A stretch of DNA of 64,000 bases from Dactylonectria macrodidyma (taxonomy: Eukaryota > Ascomycota > Sordariomycetes > Hypocreales > Nectriaceae): NCBI GenBank assembly GCA_020744425.1, contig JAGMUV010000027.1, forward strand, positions 434,001 to 498,000, written 5' to 3'. Of the stretch, positions 19,801-30,353 are shown piece by piece. Below the pieces are notes generated by a model. It was not told the DNA's origin. It worked only from the letters and a program-made list of their open reading frames with translations, and did not search any database. How positions within the stretch are numbered: the first letter of the stretch is position 1; each line of letters begins with the position of its first letter. The translations under genes and the position numbers were made by a program.

Positions 19801-22800
19801 AGGTTGCTCTTCGTCTTCTCCAAGATGCTACGATACTCGAGACAACAGCGGACTATGAGCGAGTAGTTCTAGACGCCGCGAAGGCAGGGTTCGTCAAAGT
19901 CCTTCAGCGACTCAAGCAAACCGATTTTCATTCTTTGGGGAGCCCGGACAGCAAACAAGATCAAATGAAGGCCATTGCGAAGAGGGCTACTGAGGGTGGT
20001 CATATTGAGGTTCTTCGCTGGTGCCTCTCCGAGACCGCTAAGGGGACCGCTATCTTCGCGGATGATGCGGTTGCCAGTGCAGTCTTGTACGGACACAAGC
20101 GAGTGGTTGAATTCTTTCTGGAGCAGGGTCTGAGTATGGAGGCCGAGGGCAAATTTGGCTCGCCTCTCGTAATAGCGAGCCTCTTGAACCACGATACTCT
20201 TGTCCTGCTCCTTCTTCGGCACGGGGTGGAGGTTGATGCAGATGGAATCTTTGGCACCGCGCTCTACATTGCAGCACTCAAAGCTCATACAGGCATTGTC
20301 CAGCTTCTTGTCCAAGCTGGATGCAACGTCAACCGGATGACGGGATTCCACGAGACCGCCTTGCGGGCGGCTGCATACCATGGCCATGTCGAGACGGTAA
20401 AGCTCTTGCTGAGCGCTGGTGCGAGCATCAGAGTTGACGGGACAACCCAGAACGCGTTCCGTGCAGCGATTGAAGGCGGCCATCCAGAGGTCGTCAAGCT
20501 CATGATAGACCAAGGCTACATCGAGGTATATTACGCCTTTGGAGAGGGTTGCACTTTGTCAGCGGGCCCATCGAGATATAAAGCCTTGCTTCGAGACGCA
20601 TCCCCGGAGCGTAAGAGGTTTGGCACCATGGGCCAAGCGTACGCCGAGGAGCCAGTTCTACCGCCGAAGCCTATCTTGGAACTAGACGCCATCTTTCAAG
20701 CAGGTCGAGGGTCTTCGCTGCCGACCGACGCTCTTCTGTCGGAGCCGCGCGAGTTCAGGAGACGAAGACGTAGGTTTCCAAGCAATCGCGAGACCACGCT
20801 CCAGAGAAGCGTCCACCTAGGTAACAAGGACGTGATTGTTGCGGTTCTGGAGCGATGGCGTGTCCTGGACATTCGTGATGAACATGTCACTGAAGCGGCG
20901 GTTTGGGCCGCTGAACAAGGTCTCGCACCTATGGTCGAGGTCCTTCTTACGCATCTTGCTACCACAGCCTCGCTTCATTCATGCATCCAGTCCGTTCTAA
21001 AAGTTGCCCGGCGCCACGGAAAACCCAACATCATCGAGGTTGCCATCGCCATAGCAAATCGGCAGTGTTCTACGGACCAGCTTAACCAATTGAGAAACGA
21101 GGCTCTCTCAGGTGTTGAAAAATTCAAGCGAATTGAGAATATGAGCAGCAAGGAAGTGCTAAGGACGTTTGAGTCAGCTTGCGAATCTGCAGACTTGGAC
21201 TTGCTGGAGGCCATACTGGAGTCGACGCATGTCAGCCAGCTGAAGGCTGATGACTTGAGCTACGGTCTTCAGCTGGCTGCCATGAGCGGACATGCAGCAA
21301 TTGCCCGGCTTTTCCTAAGCTCTGGTGTTTTAAGGTGCAGATCTATCACCTCTGACGATTGCTTGATTCGCGCAGTAAGAAATGGCCACATGGCCGTCAC
21401 TCGGCTCCTCGTTTCCCACTACGAGGCGACGCCCTTCGACGCGGTACAACTTAGTCGTGCCTTTGTGTCTTCTTGCCACAATGGACACATCGATGTTGTG
21501 CGCTACTTCGTCCAAGAGCTGTCGATAGATGTCAATGAAGTTGCCCCTGACACGCCTATCGAGGAGCCGCGGATGCTACGACTAGCGAGGGCATTCGGTG
21601 GCAAGTTTGCTTCTCGTTCTCAGACCCATACATCCTACATCTCACCATTGCAGTCCTCAATAAAGGGATGTGGTCCAAGACGGGGCAGTCGCAGCGACAT
21701 TCTTGACGAATGCGACAACGGTAGCGATGTCGCGTCTGAGCAGCATGAGGAGGTGATCAAGCTACTTCTCGACCATGGCGCCAACCCAAATGACCTGGGT
21801 GGCCTGGACATATATCCCATTCAGGCAGCTTCTGAATTCTGCACTGAAGCAGTCTTGAAGCTGTTGATTGAAGCTGGGGCAGATGTCAAGTCGACCGGAA
21901 GCGACGGCTCGGCCATCTTCAGGGCAGCAGGGCGGGAGCTTTCGGCTGCGAGCGTCATGGGCATGCTCCTGGACGCAGGTGTAGACCTTCCCACCGAAGA
22001 AGCCGAGATCGAGAGAATCCAAGCCCAGCCGTTAACGTTCTTTGTCGGGGAAGTCTCTCGGAAGCATTTCCAGGACACTACCTGCGATCCTGATGGTCGC
22101 TTCCTGGTTACGAAGTCGCTCGACTACGTGTTTACGCATGGCCCCGGGGCGGCGATCCGTATTTTGATGTCAAACTTTCCTCAGTTGCGAGCCACTGACG
22201 AGAGATATGGACTCGTTCTTCAGATGGCCGTCTGCCTCGACGACCACTCTTATGTCGACATGCTCCTTGCGCGCGGCGTCGACGTGAACGCCTTGGGGTA
22301 CTACTACGGTACGGCGCTCCAGGCTGCATCGCGATACGGTAACTACAGCATGGTGATGAAGCTTCTTGGAGCAGGCGCCGACGTCAACGTGCTTCAAGGG
22401 CGGTGGCAGACGGCGCTTCGAGCAGCAATCGCGAGCGGAAACGCACAAGTCGTTCGCACGCTGCTCGGCCGTGGCGCAGACACCCAGCTCATGTTCGATA
22501 CCTTTAAGAGTCATATCAACGCCAGAGAAACAAAGTCTCCAACTGCGCTGCAGCTAGCAGTCGAAAGCGGCGAGGTTGAGATTGTCGAAGCGATCCTCGA
22601 AACCGGAGTCGACATGTCTGGAGATGTCTCGGACGAGTCGAGCAAGCAGAGTCTTGTGATGGAGCACCACCCGCTCATCCGTAGCTCCGAGCAAGGAAAC
22701 ACGGCCATGGTTCGCGCGTTGCTTCATGCTGGAGCTCCTGTGAATGTCACAGGACAAAAGATGGCATGGCGGGCTTGTTTTGAGGACGAGTACGCGAGTC

Positions 22801-23075
22801 CTCTGAATGCAGCTGTCCATGCCAGGCACGCCGATATCGTCCAGCTTCTCTTAGCAAGTGGCGCCAACGTGGGGAAGACGGTTGATGGCGGTTATTCTGC
22901 GCTCATGCTCGCTGCAAAAAATGGCGACAGGCGCGTTGCTCGGCTTCTGATTGCGAACAAGGCGAATGTCGACTGTGGTGCCGTATCTAGTGGGAACATA
23001 CCAGATGCAAGGATCTCATCAAGAAAGCTTCCCATGCCCTCATACTCGAGCTCCTCCCTACTGCGCTCATCATAG
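16854..23075 (+). CDS. NACHT-ankyrin STAND (NLR-like) protein, C-terminus replaced by Helitron sequence
   Basis: Five exons inferred: 16854-16985, 17064-17327, 17468-17636, 17718-18708 and 18761-23075, with frames agreeing for about 1956 aa. Residues 1-180 resemble the N-terminal domain seen before fungal NACHT modules (LTVQPDLANAAFPWAAIQFL; ELIARLITRCHEY). The NACHT NTPase follows, with the P-loop GVVGCGKTTLC and Walker-B-like LTIIIDGISHI. A winged-helix-like stretch contains FINHSVKEYLE. From about 19540 to 22975 there are many ankyrin repeats (for example GYTPLDVAAAFGHTLSVLAL and TALRAAAYHGHVETVKLLLS). Such proteins sense non-self or pathogen signals and drive incompatibility or cell death. 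The ankyrin coding ends at about 22975-22985, and the last roughly 32 residues read antisense through the neighbouring Helitron fragment. The original end is therefore lost and a chimeric tail gained. The rest is free of stops. Confidence 0.85.
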
Positions 23076-25054
23076 AGCAGGGGATCCTCGCTATAACTGA
23101 CATCGTTCTCGTCGTGTGCTCTACCCAATTCATCCACAATCTGTTCGAGTGACTGAGGCCCGTTATCTTCCATTCCACGTTCTGCTGGGGGCACAATATG
23201 CGCTGTTCGCGTTTCTTCCCAAGCTGATGGCTCGTCTCTCTCTATCCTGTCATAGATTTGGCTCGGGACCCCGTGTGCAGGCTCTCCCCAGCTATCCAGC
23301 TCGTCTTTGTTGATCCTGATATGTTGATAGTGGGGATTGAACTCTTTTAGCCACAGCAATGCCCGTTCCACAACTCCTCGCCGGACTGCGAGTAACTTGG
23401 ACAGATCGCTGGGGGCTGGTCTCTGTGGCCCATGCCAGGATATATGGATGTCCTCCAAAGACTGCAGAAGCGGATGTGGCAATACTGTAGTAACCAAGTC
23501 TTGCACATTATTTGGAAACACGGTTACATGGCCCTTTACGTGCCGTGCATATGCCGTGCTCTGTTTGGTGCTTTTTGTTACTTTAATTCTTGTAATAAAG
23601 CCGAAGTGAGTATTGAGTCCAATCAGCCTCTCCTCGACTAATGTTAAGCCTTTGAGAGCATCCGGATACATGTGCTCGCAACCAAGTGCTTGATGCAAGT
23701 TCCCACCTCGGGCCATATTGCCTTCGCGTATCTTGGTTGCACAGGTCTCGCAGCTCGATATAGCCCTGCCAAGAGGGAAGCAATCTGGACAGGAATACGT
23801 CCGGCAGCTATCCTTCGCGGAGCTATTTGTCCACTCTTCCCAGCTAAGCTCTTTCATCTCTGCAGTGCTGATCTTCTGATAGCATACCATACATGTGTGT
23901 ATGGGGAGAGTGTCAATATTGTGGAATGCTTGATAAAAGTCCATTGCGGTGGATACATTCCTCTCATGGGGAATCGGCTTACGCCAAGCCTTTGTGTATG
24001 ATATTCTTTCCTTCTCTTTAAACTCGTCTTCCAGATGCTTAATAGCTGTTGCTAATGCCTGGGTTTTCTCGTCAGAAATGCTGTTCTGGGAGGTCCTGAC
24101 CTGTATTCGGTTTGGCCTCTCATTTTGTCCATGTCCGTGTTCATTAGAACCAGCATTCTTGAAGGAAGTTCCAACCGGTCCTCGATTTTGTCTTTTGCTT
24201 TGCTCTTGTCCGTGATGCTTGGCTCCACGCTTTACGCCAGCATGTCGTTGGCCATCCGAAAACCTCAGTGTTGTCATGTACTCGTGCCCGTCTAGCTCAT
24301 TTGGCGGGTAAGATCCGCCGACATCAGCTGTCTCTACCATCTGTGTAGGCATTGGCAGGATTTCTGGTGGTGATTGTTGTTGATGGTTGTTTTTTTCATT
24401 TTGCCGTCGAATTCTCCGCTTCTTATTGTCGGGCTGTCTCTCTTTCGAAAATCTCAGTCTCCGCATACACGGTTGCATGTCCAATCCATTATGCGGATAT
24501 TCGCCAATGTCCGTTATCTCTGCAGCCTGTGTGGGGTTTGGTGTTATGGGAAGCTGTACTGGTGCAGGTTTTGGTTGCTGTACTTGCTGCGGCCTCATTT
24601 CCCGAGGAGGTAGAGGATTACATGACTGGTGTGAATTAACTGAAGGGGTCCCAACAGCAACCAATGGTCTTTGCTGTTGAGTTTCTCTCATTTGCCCCCA
24701 CTTTCTTTCCCGAGCATCTCTTCGTCTCGATGCACGAGATGTTCGCGGTGCGCCCCTGGATCTCGGAGGCAATTTTGCGGGGGTCGTATTCCTTGGTGGT
24801 GGCCGGCTGATCCATCTTTCAGCTGCCTGTACCTGGGTATTCATGGTGTCGGCTGGATCTGTATGCTGGGTTTCCGGAACGTGACCTGATGTGCCTGCTT
24901 GGATAGTAGCATGTGATGCTGTTGGTATTGGACTTGCATTTGAGTTTGCCGCATTAAAAACATCATTGTAGGTCCTTAAACCAAGGTGGCTGAGCGTGCT
25001 GCCAGGCGTCCGACCACTCAATCTCTCAAATAGAGCCGACAATGATAAATCCAT
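22892..25054 (-). pseudogene. Helitron A: N-terminal part of a Rep/helicase protein (DUF6570 region), truncated
   Basis: A 720-codon frame. Residues 1 to about 690 are Helitron-derived; the last 30 are antisense of the ankyrin gene. It shares with the intact Helitron B protein: a LSHLGLRTYNDVFNAA motif at residues 21-36, a Cys cluster (CMVCYQKI...CPDCFPLG...CETC), FYQAFHNIDTLPIHTCMVCY, LTLVEERLIGLNTHFGF, HVKGHVTVFPNNVQDL, LPHPLLQSLEDIHISWHGPQ, and AHGVPSQIYDRIERDEPSAW. These mark the DUF6570-type region found ahead of Helitron helicase-like domains. Similarity stops after SGMFPLD, where B continues into the Rep domain. No Rep or helicase motifs remain, so it cannot mobilise itself. It is divergent from the accessory gene at 26424. 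Confidence 0.8.
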
Positions 25055-25309
25055 TGTAGTATAGTGTGCGTATCAATATACCAAAAGAGTATAGTGATGT
25101 GGCTAAAGCAAAAGTGTGTCGTGAATATGAATCACAAAGATTGATCCTATTCCCGACGCCGTTTGTAATTTGCATAAGCTGGGACAGATATCGATTCTCC
25201 GATACCAACTCTACTTTTACTCTAATTCTACCCCGACACCCCTAGATCCTCTTTATTTCTACAATACCAATAAAACTAGCCTCTGGTTTTTGTCAGGGGT
25301 GGCAAGATC

Positions 25310-25790
25310 GGAGCTCATCATTCATCATATTGTCACCTCCGAATATCACTAGATTAGCAAACCAATAGAGCAGCATACTCTTCCACCCTCTTGTTCTTTA
25401 ATGGGTAACAATACCAAATTTGATTATTCATCGCATCGTCTACTCGGAGCATCATCGCACCGGTATACCAATGGAGCATCATACTCATCCACCCTCTTAT
25501 CTTCATGATACTCAACGTCGGCCTTGATTATTCATCCCACCATCTACTCGGGGCATCGTCACACCAGTATGCCAGTAGAGCATAATACTCCTACACCCTC
25601 TTATTCTTCTAACATTAATAACATCGGGCTTGATTATTCATCCCATTATCTGGTCGGAGCATCATCACACCGGTATACCAGTAGAGCATCATACTCCCCC
25701 ACCCTCTTATTCGTATGTTTGCTGCAGTATTGATATACCAATAGATCAAAATATCCCTTCACCCTCTTTCGTTGTAATGGTAACATCGAT
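25310..25790. repeat. Minisatellite of about 105-bp units in the Helitron A divergent promoter region
   Basis: Imperfect tandem units recur with the landmark words GATTATTCATC, GGAGCATCATC, ACCGGTATACCA and CACCCTCTTATTC. The word ACCCTC falls at 25385, 25491, 25595 and 25701, giving 104-106 bp spacing, and again at 25761 in a shortened last unit. The array lies between two divergent Helitron genes. Confidence 0.8.
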
Positions 25791-26423
25791 GGGCACTTAT
25801 GTGATTGATATAATACACACCACGTTATTTCATCTACCTATCAAATACTGCTCAGCACTCATACTTTCTTTTTTTCTTCATTTTTTCATGCATTAATTTC
25901 TTAGTCAGTCCTTTGTAATCATAGAAGAACCAATTCTGTTCAACAGCTACCTTGATTGATCAATTCCGCTGTGCAAGTATCCACTTGACAGGCATCAAGG
26001 TTCTTACCTCAAGACGCTTTACTGCGATCGGCGACATGTGCTGACGTTTTGGCCAATCCTCTGTACTCATGGAAAAAGCAAATCTGTTCACCATCTATCT
26101 TAATTGATCAATTCAATTGTGCGAGTATCCACATCGGCAGGGATAGTAGCTCTTGGCTGAAAATGTTGGATGGAGATCGGCGATGCCACATCCTCTCTGC
26201 GCAATGAAATACAGTATCTTTACCAAGTGGTATCAATCTTCGCATTGTATATACTATATCATTTAATCGATTATAAATATCAGATGTGTTTCTTCTTTGT
26301 TCTATACATTTGCATGCCAATCTTACAACTACACACACTCTCTCTCTCTCTCTTACAAAGTCGTAATCTTAACTGCTTTCCCTTTTTTTTTTTTTTTCGA
26401 AACATTTGCTAGTTCAATATATC

Positions 26424-27900
26424 ATGTCTTCATCTACTTCTACCTCAAATTCTACCTCAAATTCCACTCTTAGCGGTCATCCCCCTCCGCGCATGCCTCA
26501 TGACTCTCCGAAAAACCTTGGTAGTGATATGACCATGTCTTTTTTTGGTCAGCTGGATACCCCAACGCGGTTTCCTACACCAGATGAACAACTTATAAAG
26601 AGCCTTAATGTTGAAGTCCTTGGCAGGGTTTTTCTTCCACCCCCTCCCTATATGACACTGCCTGAATATTCTGTGCTGCGTCCTGAAGGGTATCGATCCC
26701 CTGACCCACTGCCGATTTACTTTAGTCTCAACCTCTCTGTCTATAACCAGCAGATTGTTGAATCGGAGTGGGAGAATCAGTGGTTCCATTTGACTGGCAA
26801 AGTACACCCCTACGCACTGGAGTGGGTGCTGCGGGAGCCTGATGTTTTCACCGATGAAGATGGTGACGGCGAAGTGTACAAGGTTCCAGTTGTTCTCATA
26901 CGCGACTTTGGATACCAAGCGTAAGCAGACTTATTATTTTCCCCTTAGCTCGAGTTCCACTATCGCGCTTGCCACTAATGTAACTATCAGCATTGACCCA
27001 CGAACTCTTTGCAATAGTGAGGGCTTTCCACTTATCCAACCGGTTGTTTCTTTGACGGGGCAGGTTCTCGGGACAGGTCAAACCCACTTGATCAAGGACT
27101 CTGTCCCGCAGTTGGATGATGCGCAGCTGAGATGCTGTGCATTTATCCAGTGCTGTACCTACATCACGCCGGGTCAGCCATCAAAGAGCCCTTTCAAAGG
27201 CTTCCACCCCTTTCAAGTTTTTATTCTCTTTCCTATTCGCGCTTTGCCATTCTCTCTCCTCTGCAAGAAGATGGCAGATAGGAAAGATACACAGTTTGTT
27301 CCAGGTGTTCCCTTCAACTGCGTCGGCAAGATAGTTGGCCTGCTTGACCATCGTCTTATGGTGACTGCCCCTCCAGTTGATGAGAAGGACTATGTTTTCA
27401 TCGTCGTTCCCGACTCTTGGACGTTTCCGGACAAGAGCACGCCACATGTACCTGCTTCCAACACAGTCTCCCCCTCTAAAACCGAACCTAGCCCATCTCA
27501 AGCTAGCGGCTTCGCAGCAATTAGGTCTATGTTCAAGTCTCCCTCAAAGAAAGGTTCACAGGCGCAACAGTCACAGTCACAATCATCAAAATCGTCACAG
27601 GGAGGTCCATCCCAACAACCCGCTACTCCATCTCAGAACAAACGGCCTGCAATCTCCGCATCTCAATCATCTCCGTCAAGTTCAAACAGTCCCGCCCCCA
27701 AGAGACTCAGGAGGTCTAATGTGCCTACCGCAACATCTCCAGTCATTGCAGGGTCGCCGGTCTCCCCTTTAACATCCGTAGACTCTGATGAAAACGATAA
27801 CCATGAAGAAGGTGAAGCGAAGGAAAACGAGGACTCTCGATCACCTAACATATCTGCCACACTCCGATCCTCCGTTCGTCCTAATTCAGCCGAAGGCTGA
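26424..27900 (+). CDS. Helitron A accessory protein; candidate nucleic-acid-binding (OB-like) fold
   Basis: Two exons: 26424-26920 and 26991-27900. The 70-bp intron 26921-26990 has a GTAAGC donor, a CTAAT/CTAAC-type branch site and a CAG end. Product about 468 aa. A Ser/Thr-rich start (residues 1-20) precedes a globular part with PIYFSLNLSVYNQQ and WFHLTGKVHPYALEW. After the intron come PVVSLTGQVLG, ALPFSLLCKKMADRK and VPFNCVGKIVGLLDHRLMV, short beta-like segments. The tail from residue about 300 is Ser/Pro/Gln-rich with a basic KRLRRS patch and an acidic end. The post-intron order P-V-V-S-L-T-G-x-V / PFSL..C / VGKIVG parallels the Helitron B gene at 37.7 kb (IVTVIGSV / PFSVACF / ITAKVAG). 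That pattern is seen in the sequence; the OB-fold and RPA-like role are inference by analogy with RPA genes carried by plant Helitrons. An alternative is a transcriptional repressor of the element. Confidence 0.6.
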
Positions 27901-28429
27901 CTCTACATTAATGCTTTGGTGCAGACAGGTCAAAAAGTTTCTCCAGCTCTGATTGGTCCAAATGGCCGCAAATCGTTCAACGATTGGACGTCTGCCGTTT
28001 TAAAGTGGGCCCCAGTTGTATGGGGCTCAAAAAGTTTCTCGGACCTTTATTGGCCCAAATTTGTATGGACGGCCGCAAAACGTGCAACAACTGGATGACG
28101 GCCTCAAAAAAGTGGGACCATACTTTAGCAGCTGGCATTACCCCTGGTTTGTTTACGTTGAATTTCACACACTCCCAGTTTATTTACTTTGGATTTCGTA
28201 CCCAATGCTGCTTGATGTCTTGCTTTATTGCGCGCAATGAGTCCGAAGTCTACTCCTCAACAGCTACAAGATGACATAATTTCCATAAGAAACCGGCAGG
28301 TGACTTCGTTAGCAATAGGAAATCTGCGGGTAACATTAAGAATTGCCTGGAGTGCCGTAATTAGTGCAATTCTCATGTCAGCTGTCTCCGCTCCGTAGGG
28401 CATTCAATGCTAACTAAATAAAGAATTCA
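27901..28429. other. Non-coding; degenerate duplicated segment
   Basis: Two diverged copies of a roughly 95-bp unit beginning CAAAAAGTTTCTC at 27930 and 28027, each continuing with TTGG(T/C)CCAAAT and GGCCGCAAA. No gene was identified. Confidence 0.45.
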
Positions 28430-29087
28430 GAGGCGCGATTCGACCGCCTCGGCCAGCCAGTCGTCCAGGTCAAAGCTAAGAACGTCGGCCCTGGTGCGGC
28501 TGCTGCCCCCGATGACAAGGCAGGGAACCTTGCAAAGCAGATTCCCATACATTAGCGCCCATCTAATGCTGACGTCCAACCTTTAGCAGCCAGTTGGCCT
28601 CTGCAACGGCGCTCGCGGTACGATTTACGACATCGGCTGGGCACCTGGGGCCGGCCCCATCCAAGACCCTCCCTGTGTTGTCATGATGGAGTTTGACAAA
28701 TACAGCGGACCGGTATTCCTGACCACCGCTGAGAGCAGGAAGATTATGCCGATTCTCCCAGTAGAGAGGGACTTCCTTATCAGAGCCACTTTCTGCGCCT
28801 GCACGCAGTTTCCCCTGCTCGTATGCTACGCAATTACCATGCACAAGTCACAAAGTACTACCGAAGACATGATAGTTACAGATCTGTCCTGCCTGGACTT
28901 TCGGACTGGTTTAAGCTACGTGGCTATCTCTCGCGTGAAAATGGTCTACAGGTCTCCCCCAGATGGCATGAAGATGAAGATGAAGATGAGGGATCAGGAG
29001 CTTCGGAAACGACAGGTGCTCACGCGGAATCTGTACATGTCACATAATGCCAAGAATGGCCATGGCAATGGATCAGTAGGTAGATAA
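28430..29087 (+). pseudogene. Helitron E: C-terminal scrap of a Pif1-type helicase
   Basis: One frame downstream of a TAG reads QPVGLCNGARGTIYDIGWAP, CVVMMEFDKYSGPVF, and then the last helicase motifs FPLLVCYAITMHKSQSTTED and GLSYVAISRVK (motifs V/VI of Pif1/RecD-like helicases). The N-terminal half (Walker A and B) is absent and a stop precedes the recognised part, at the Leu-Trp-Gln position usual for the family. The C-terminus ends with a Met/Lys repeat. The orientation is opposite to Helitrons A and B, so this is a separate insertion. Confidence 0.75.
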
Positions 29088-29124
29088 TGCAGTAGTAGTA
29101 ATAGCTTCCCGGCCCGCGGACACA

Positions 29125-29181
29125 CAGCCTTCGGCTGAGGCTACCCCATGCACCCCATCGCCGCTCCAATGTGCATGGGGT
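29125..29181 (+). other. Two adjacent hairpins at the presumed 3' end of Helitron E
   Basis: CAGCCTTCGGCTG (29125-29137) is a 5-bp stem with a 3-nt loop. It is followed by an 11-bp perfect stem, ACCCCATGCAC (29143-29153) with GTGCATGGGGT (29171-29181), loop 17 nt. They lie 38 bp after the helicase-fragment stop. Helitrons carry a hairpin just before their 3' terminus; the exact terminus is not defined here. Confidence 0.5.
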
Positions 29182-29184
29182 GAT

Positions 29185-29958
29185 GTAGTATTTTATGAGG
29201 TCATCAACTACCGAACCAGGTGGCAGGAACAAGAGACATCCGACAAAGAGACTTTAAGTAGCATAGTATAGTGATAGTGTGTGGTATTCTGGGCTGTTGT
29301 ATTGGGTTTGGAAAACTTATAGATTGATATGTGGGGGAAATAAGCGTGCGGTTTCAATACCAGTGCGAGTGATAAAAGTCCAATGGTCTCAACACCAGGA
29401 CATCTTGGCATGCCAGCTTCTTATACTCAAATTGACAATTTTCCCTCTTTGGTATTGCGACTGATTGATCTCTGCTAGTCTCAGTCCCCTGATCCCTGTC
29501 TCAATTATTGGCCCTCACCCTATTGGCTAGGTCTCTTAGTTCCGCATTAAGCTCAAAGCCTGCTGCGTACGTCTTATTGGCTACGCAAAATAAAGGTAAC
29601 ACACACACGCGCCCTATTGGCCAAGTCTCTTCATCCACCCACCCAGACCCGACCACTTAAAACCGCGCCCTCTTCTCAACACATGCAGCAACCCACTAGT
29701 AAAACAGCCATACAGGCTCTTGTTGCAAGCTTCGTACCGAAAGGCTACTCAGCGCAAGGGAGCCGCCAACTTGCCCATCACGCCCAGCTTCCAACTTCCA
29801 ACGTCCCCCGGCGGACGTGCGCCTTCCCCTGTCTTCTTAAGCTCTGGGATTTTTCACCCCCGGATTCAGCGATTACCCGATTCAGAAGCGCAACTGCACC
29901 TCCTGTTGGTCCGGATTAACCCCATCCGAATGGCCCCAGAGGTGCCAACCTTCTCTTT
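29185..29958. other. Non-coding, CCAAT-rich gap before Helitron B
   Basis: No gene. Several ATTGGC words (29504, 29519, 29575, 29607; CCAAT boxes in reverse) are spread over about 110 bp. Confidence 0.4.
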
Positions 29959-30148
29959 GCCTTGAGGAACGAAGTGACGAAAGGTTTTATGCCGCCATCT
30001 TTTTCCGGGCCTCAAAATCACCTGACTCCTCCAATCAAAAGTTTCGCCCTTAAAACCCCGTGCTTCAGCACCTGACCAAACCCCTCGTGCTGTCAATCTT
30101 TTTCTCGCGGCGCCTTGCGTTTCATATAACATCAACGAAAGAGATAAG

Positions 30149-30274
30149 ATGACTAATCGTACCAGGCGGCAAGCACGTGTTATCTCTTCTAAGCTCTGTG
30201 ATAACGCCCTGAAAGCGTTAGAAAACATCGAAATCGAAAACGATCATGAACCACATCCTGAACATCAGCTTTAA
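30149..30274 (+). CDS. Small ORF (41 aa) near the Helitron B 3' end, doubtful
   Basis: ATG to TAA, beginning MTNRTRRQARVISSK (basic) and ending acidic. It lies between the RepHel stop and the left inverted repeat, on the opposite strand. No family recognised; chance is a fair explanation. Confidence 0.15.
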   Translation: MTNRTRRQARVISSKLCDNALKALENIEIENDHEPHPEHQL

Positions 30275-30353
30275 TCTGTAAATGCATTTTCACCTTATGG
30301 TCCCCTTCATCTACATCTTACTAACACTTATTGTCTGACTTCTTGATCAGTTC

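Larger units (their letters stand above)
22985..27900 (-). mobile_element. Helitron A remnant (N-terminal Rep gene plus accessory gene)
   Basis: The layout matches the right-hand half of Helitron B: a leftward Rep protein start, a repeat-bearing intergenic region, and a rightward two-exon accessory gene. The left end is a break inside the Rep gene against ankyrin sequence. The right limit is uncertain; I place it at the hairpin that overlaps the accessory stop codon. Confidence 0.6.

Noticed and set aside
26921..26948. A 28-bp intron in the Helitron A accessory gene
   Set aside because: Too short for fungal splicing. Using the CAG at 26990 gives a normal 70-bp intron with branch-like CTAAT/CTAAC and the same frame.
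27377..27772. 131-codon alternative frame inside the Helitron A accessory gene
   Set aside because: Lies in another phase of a Ser/Pro-rich coding exon and has no independent support.
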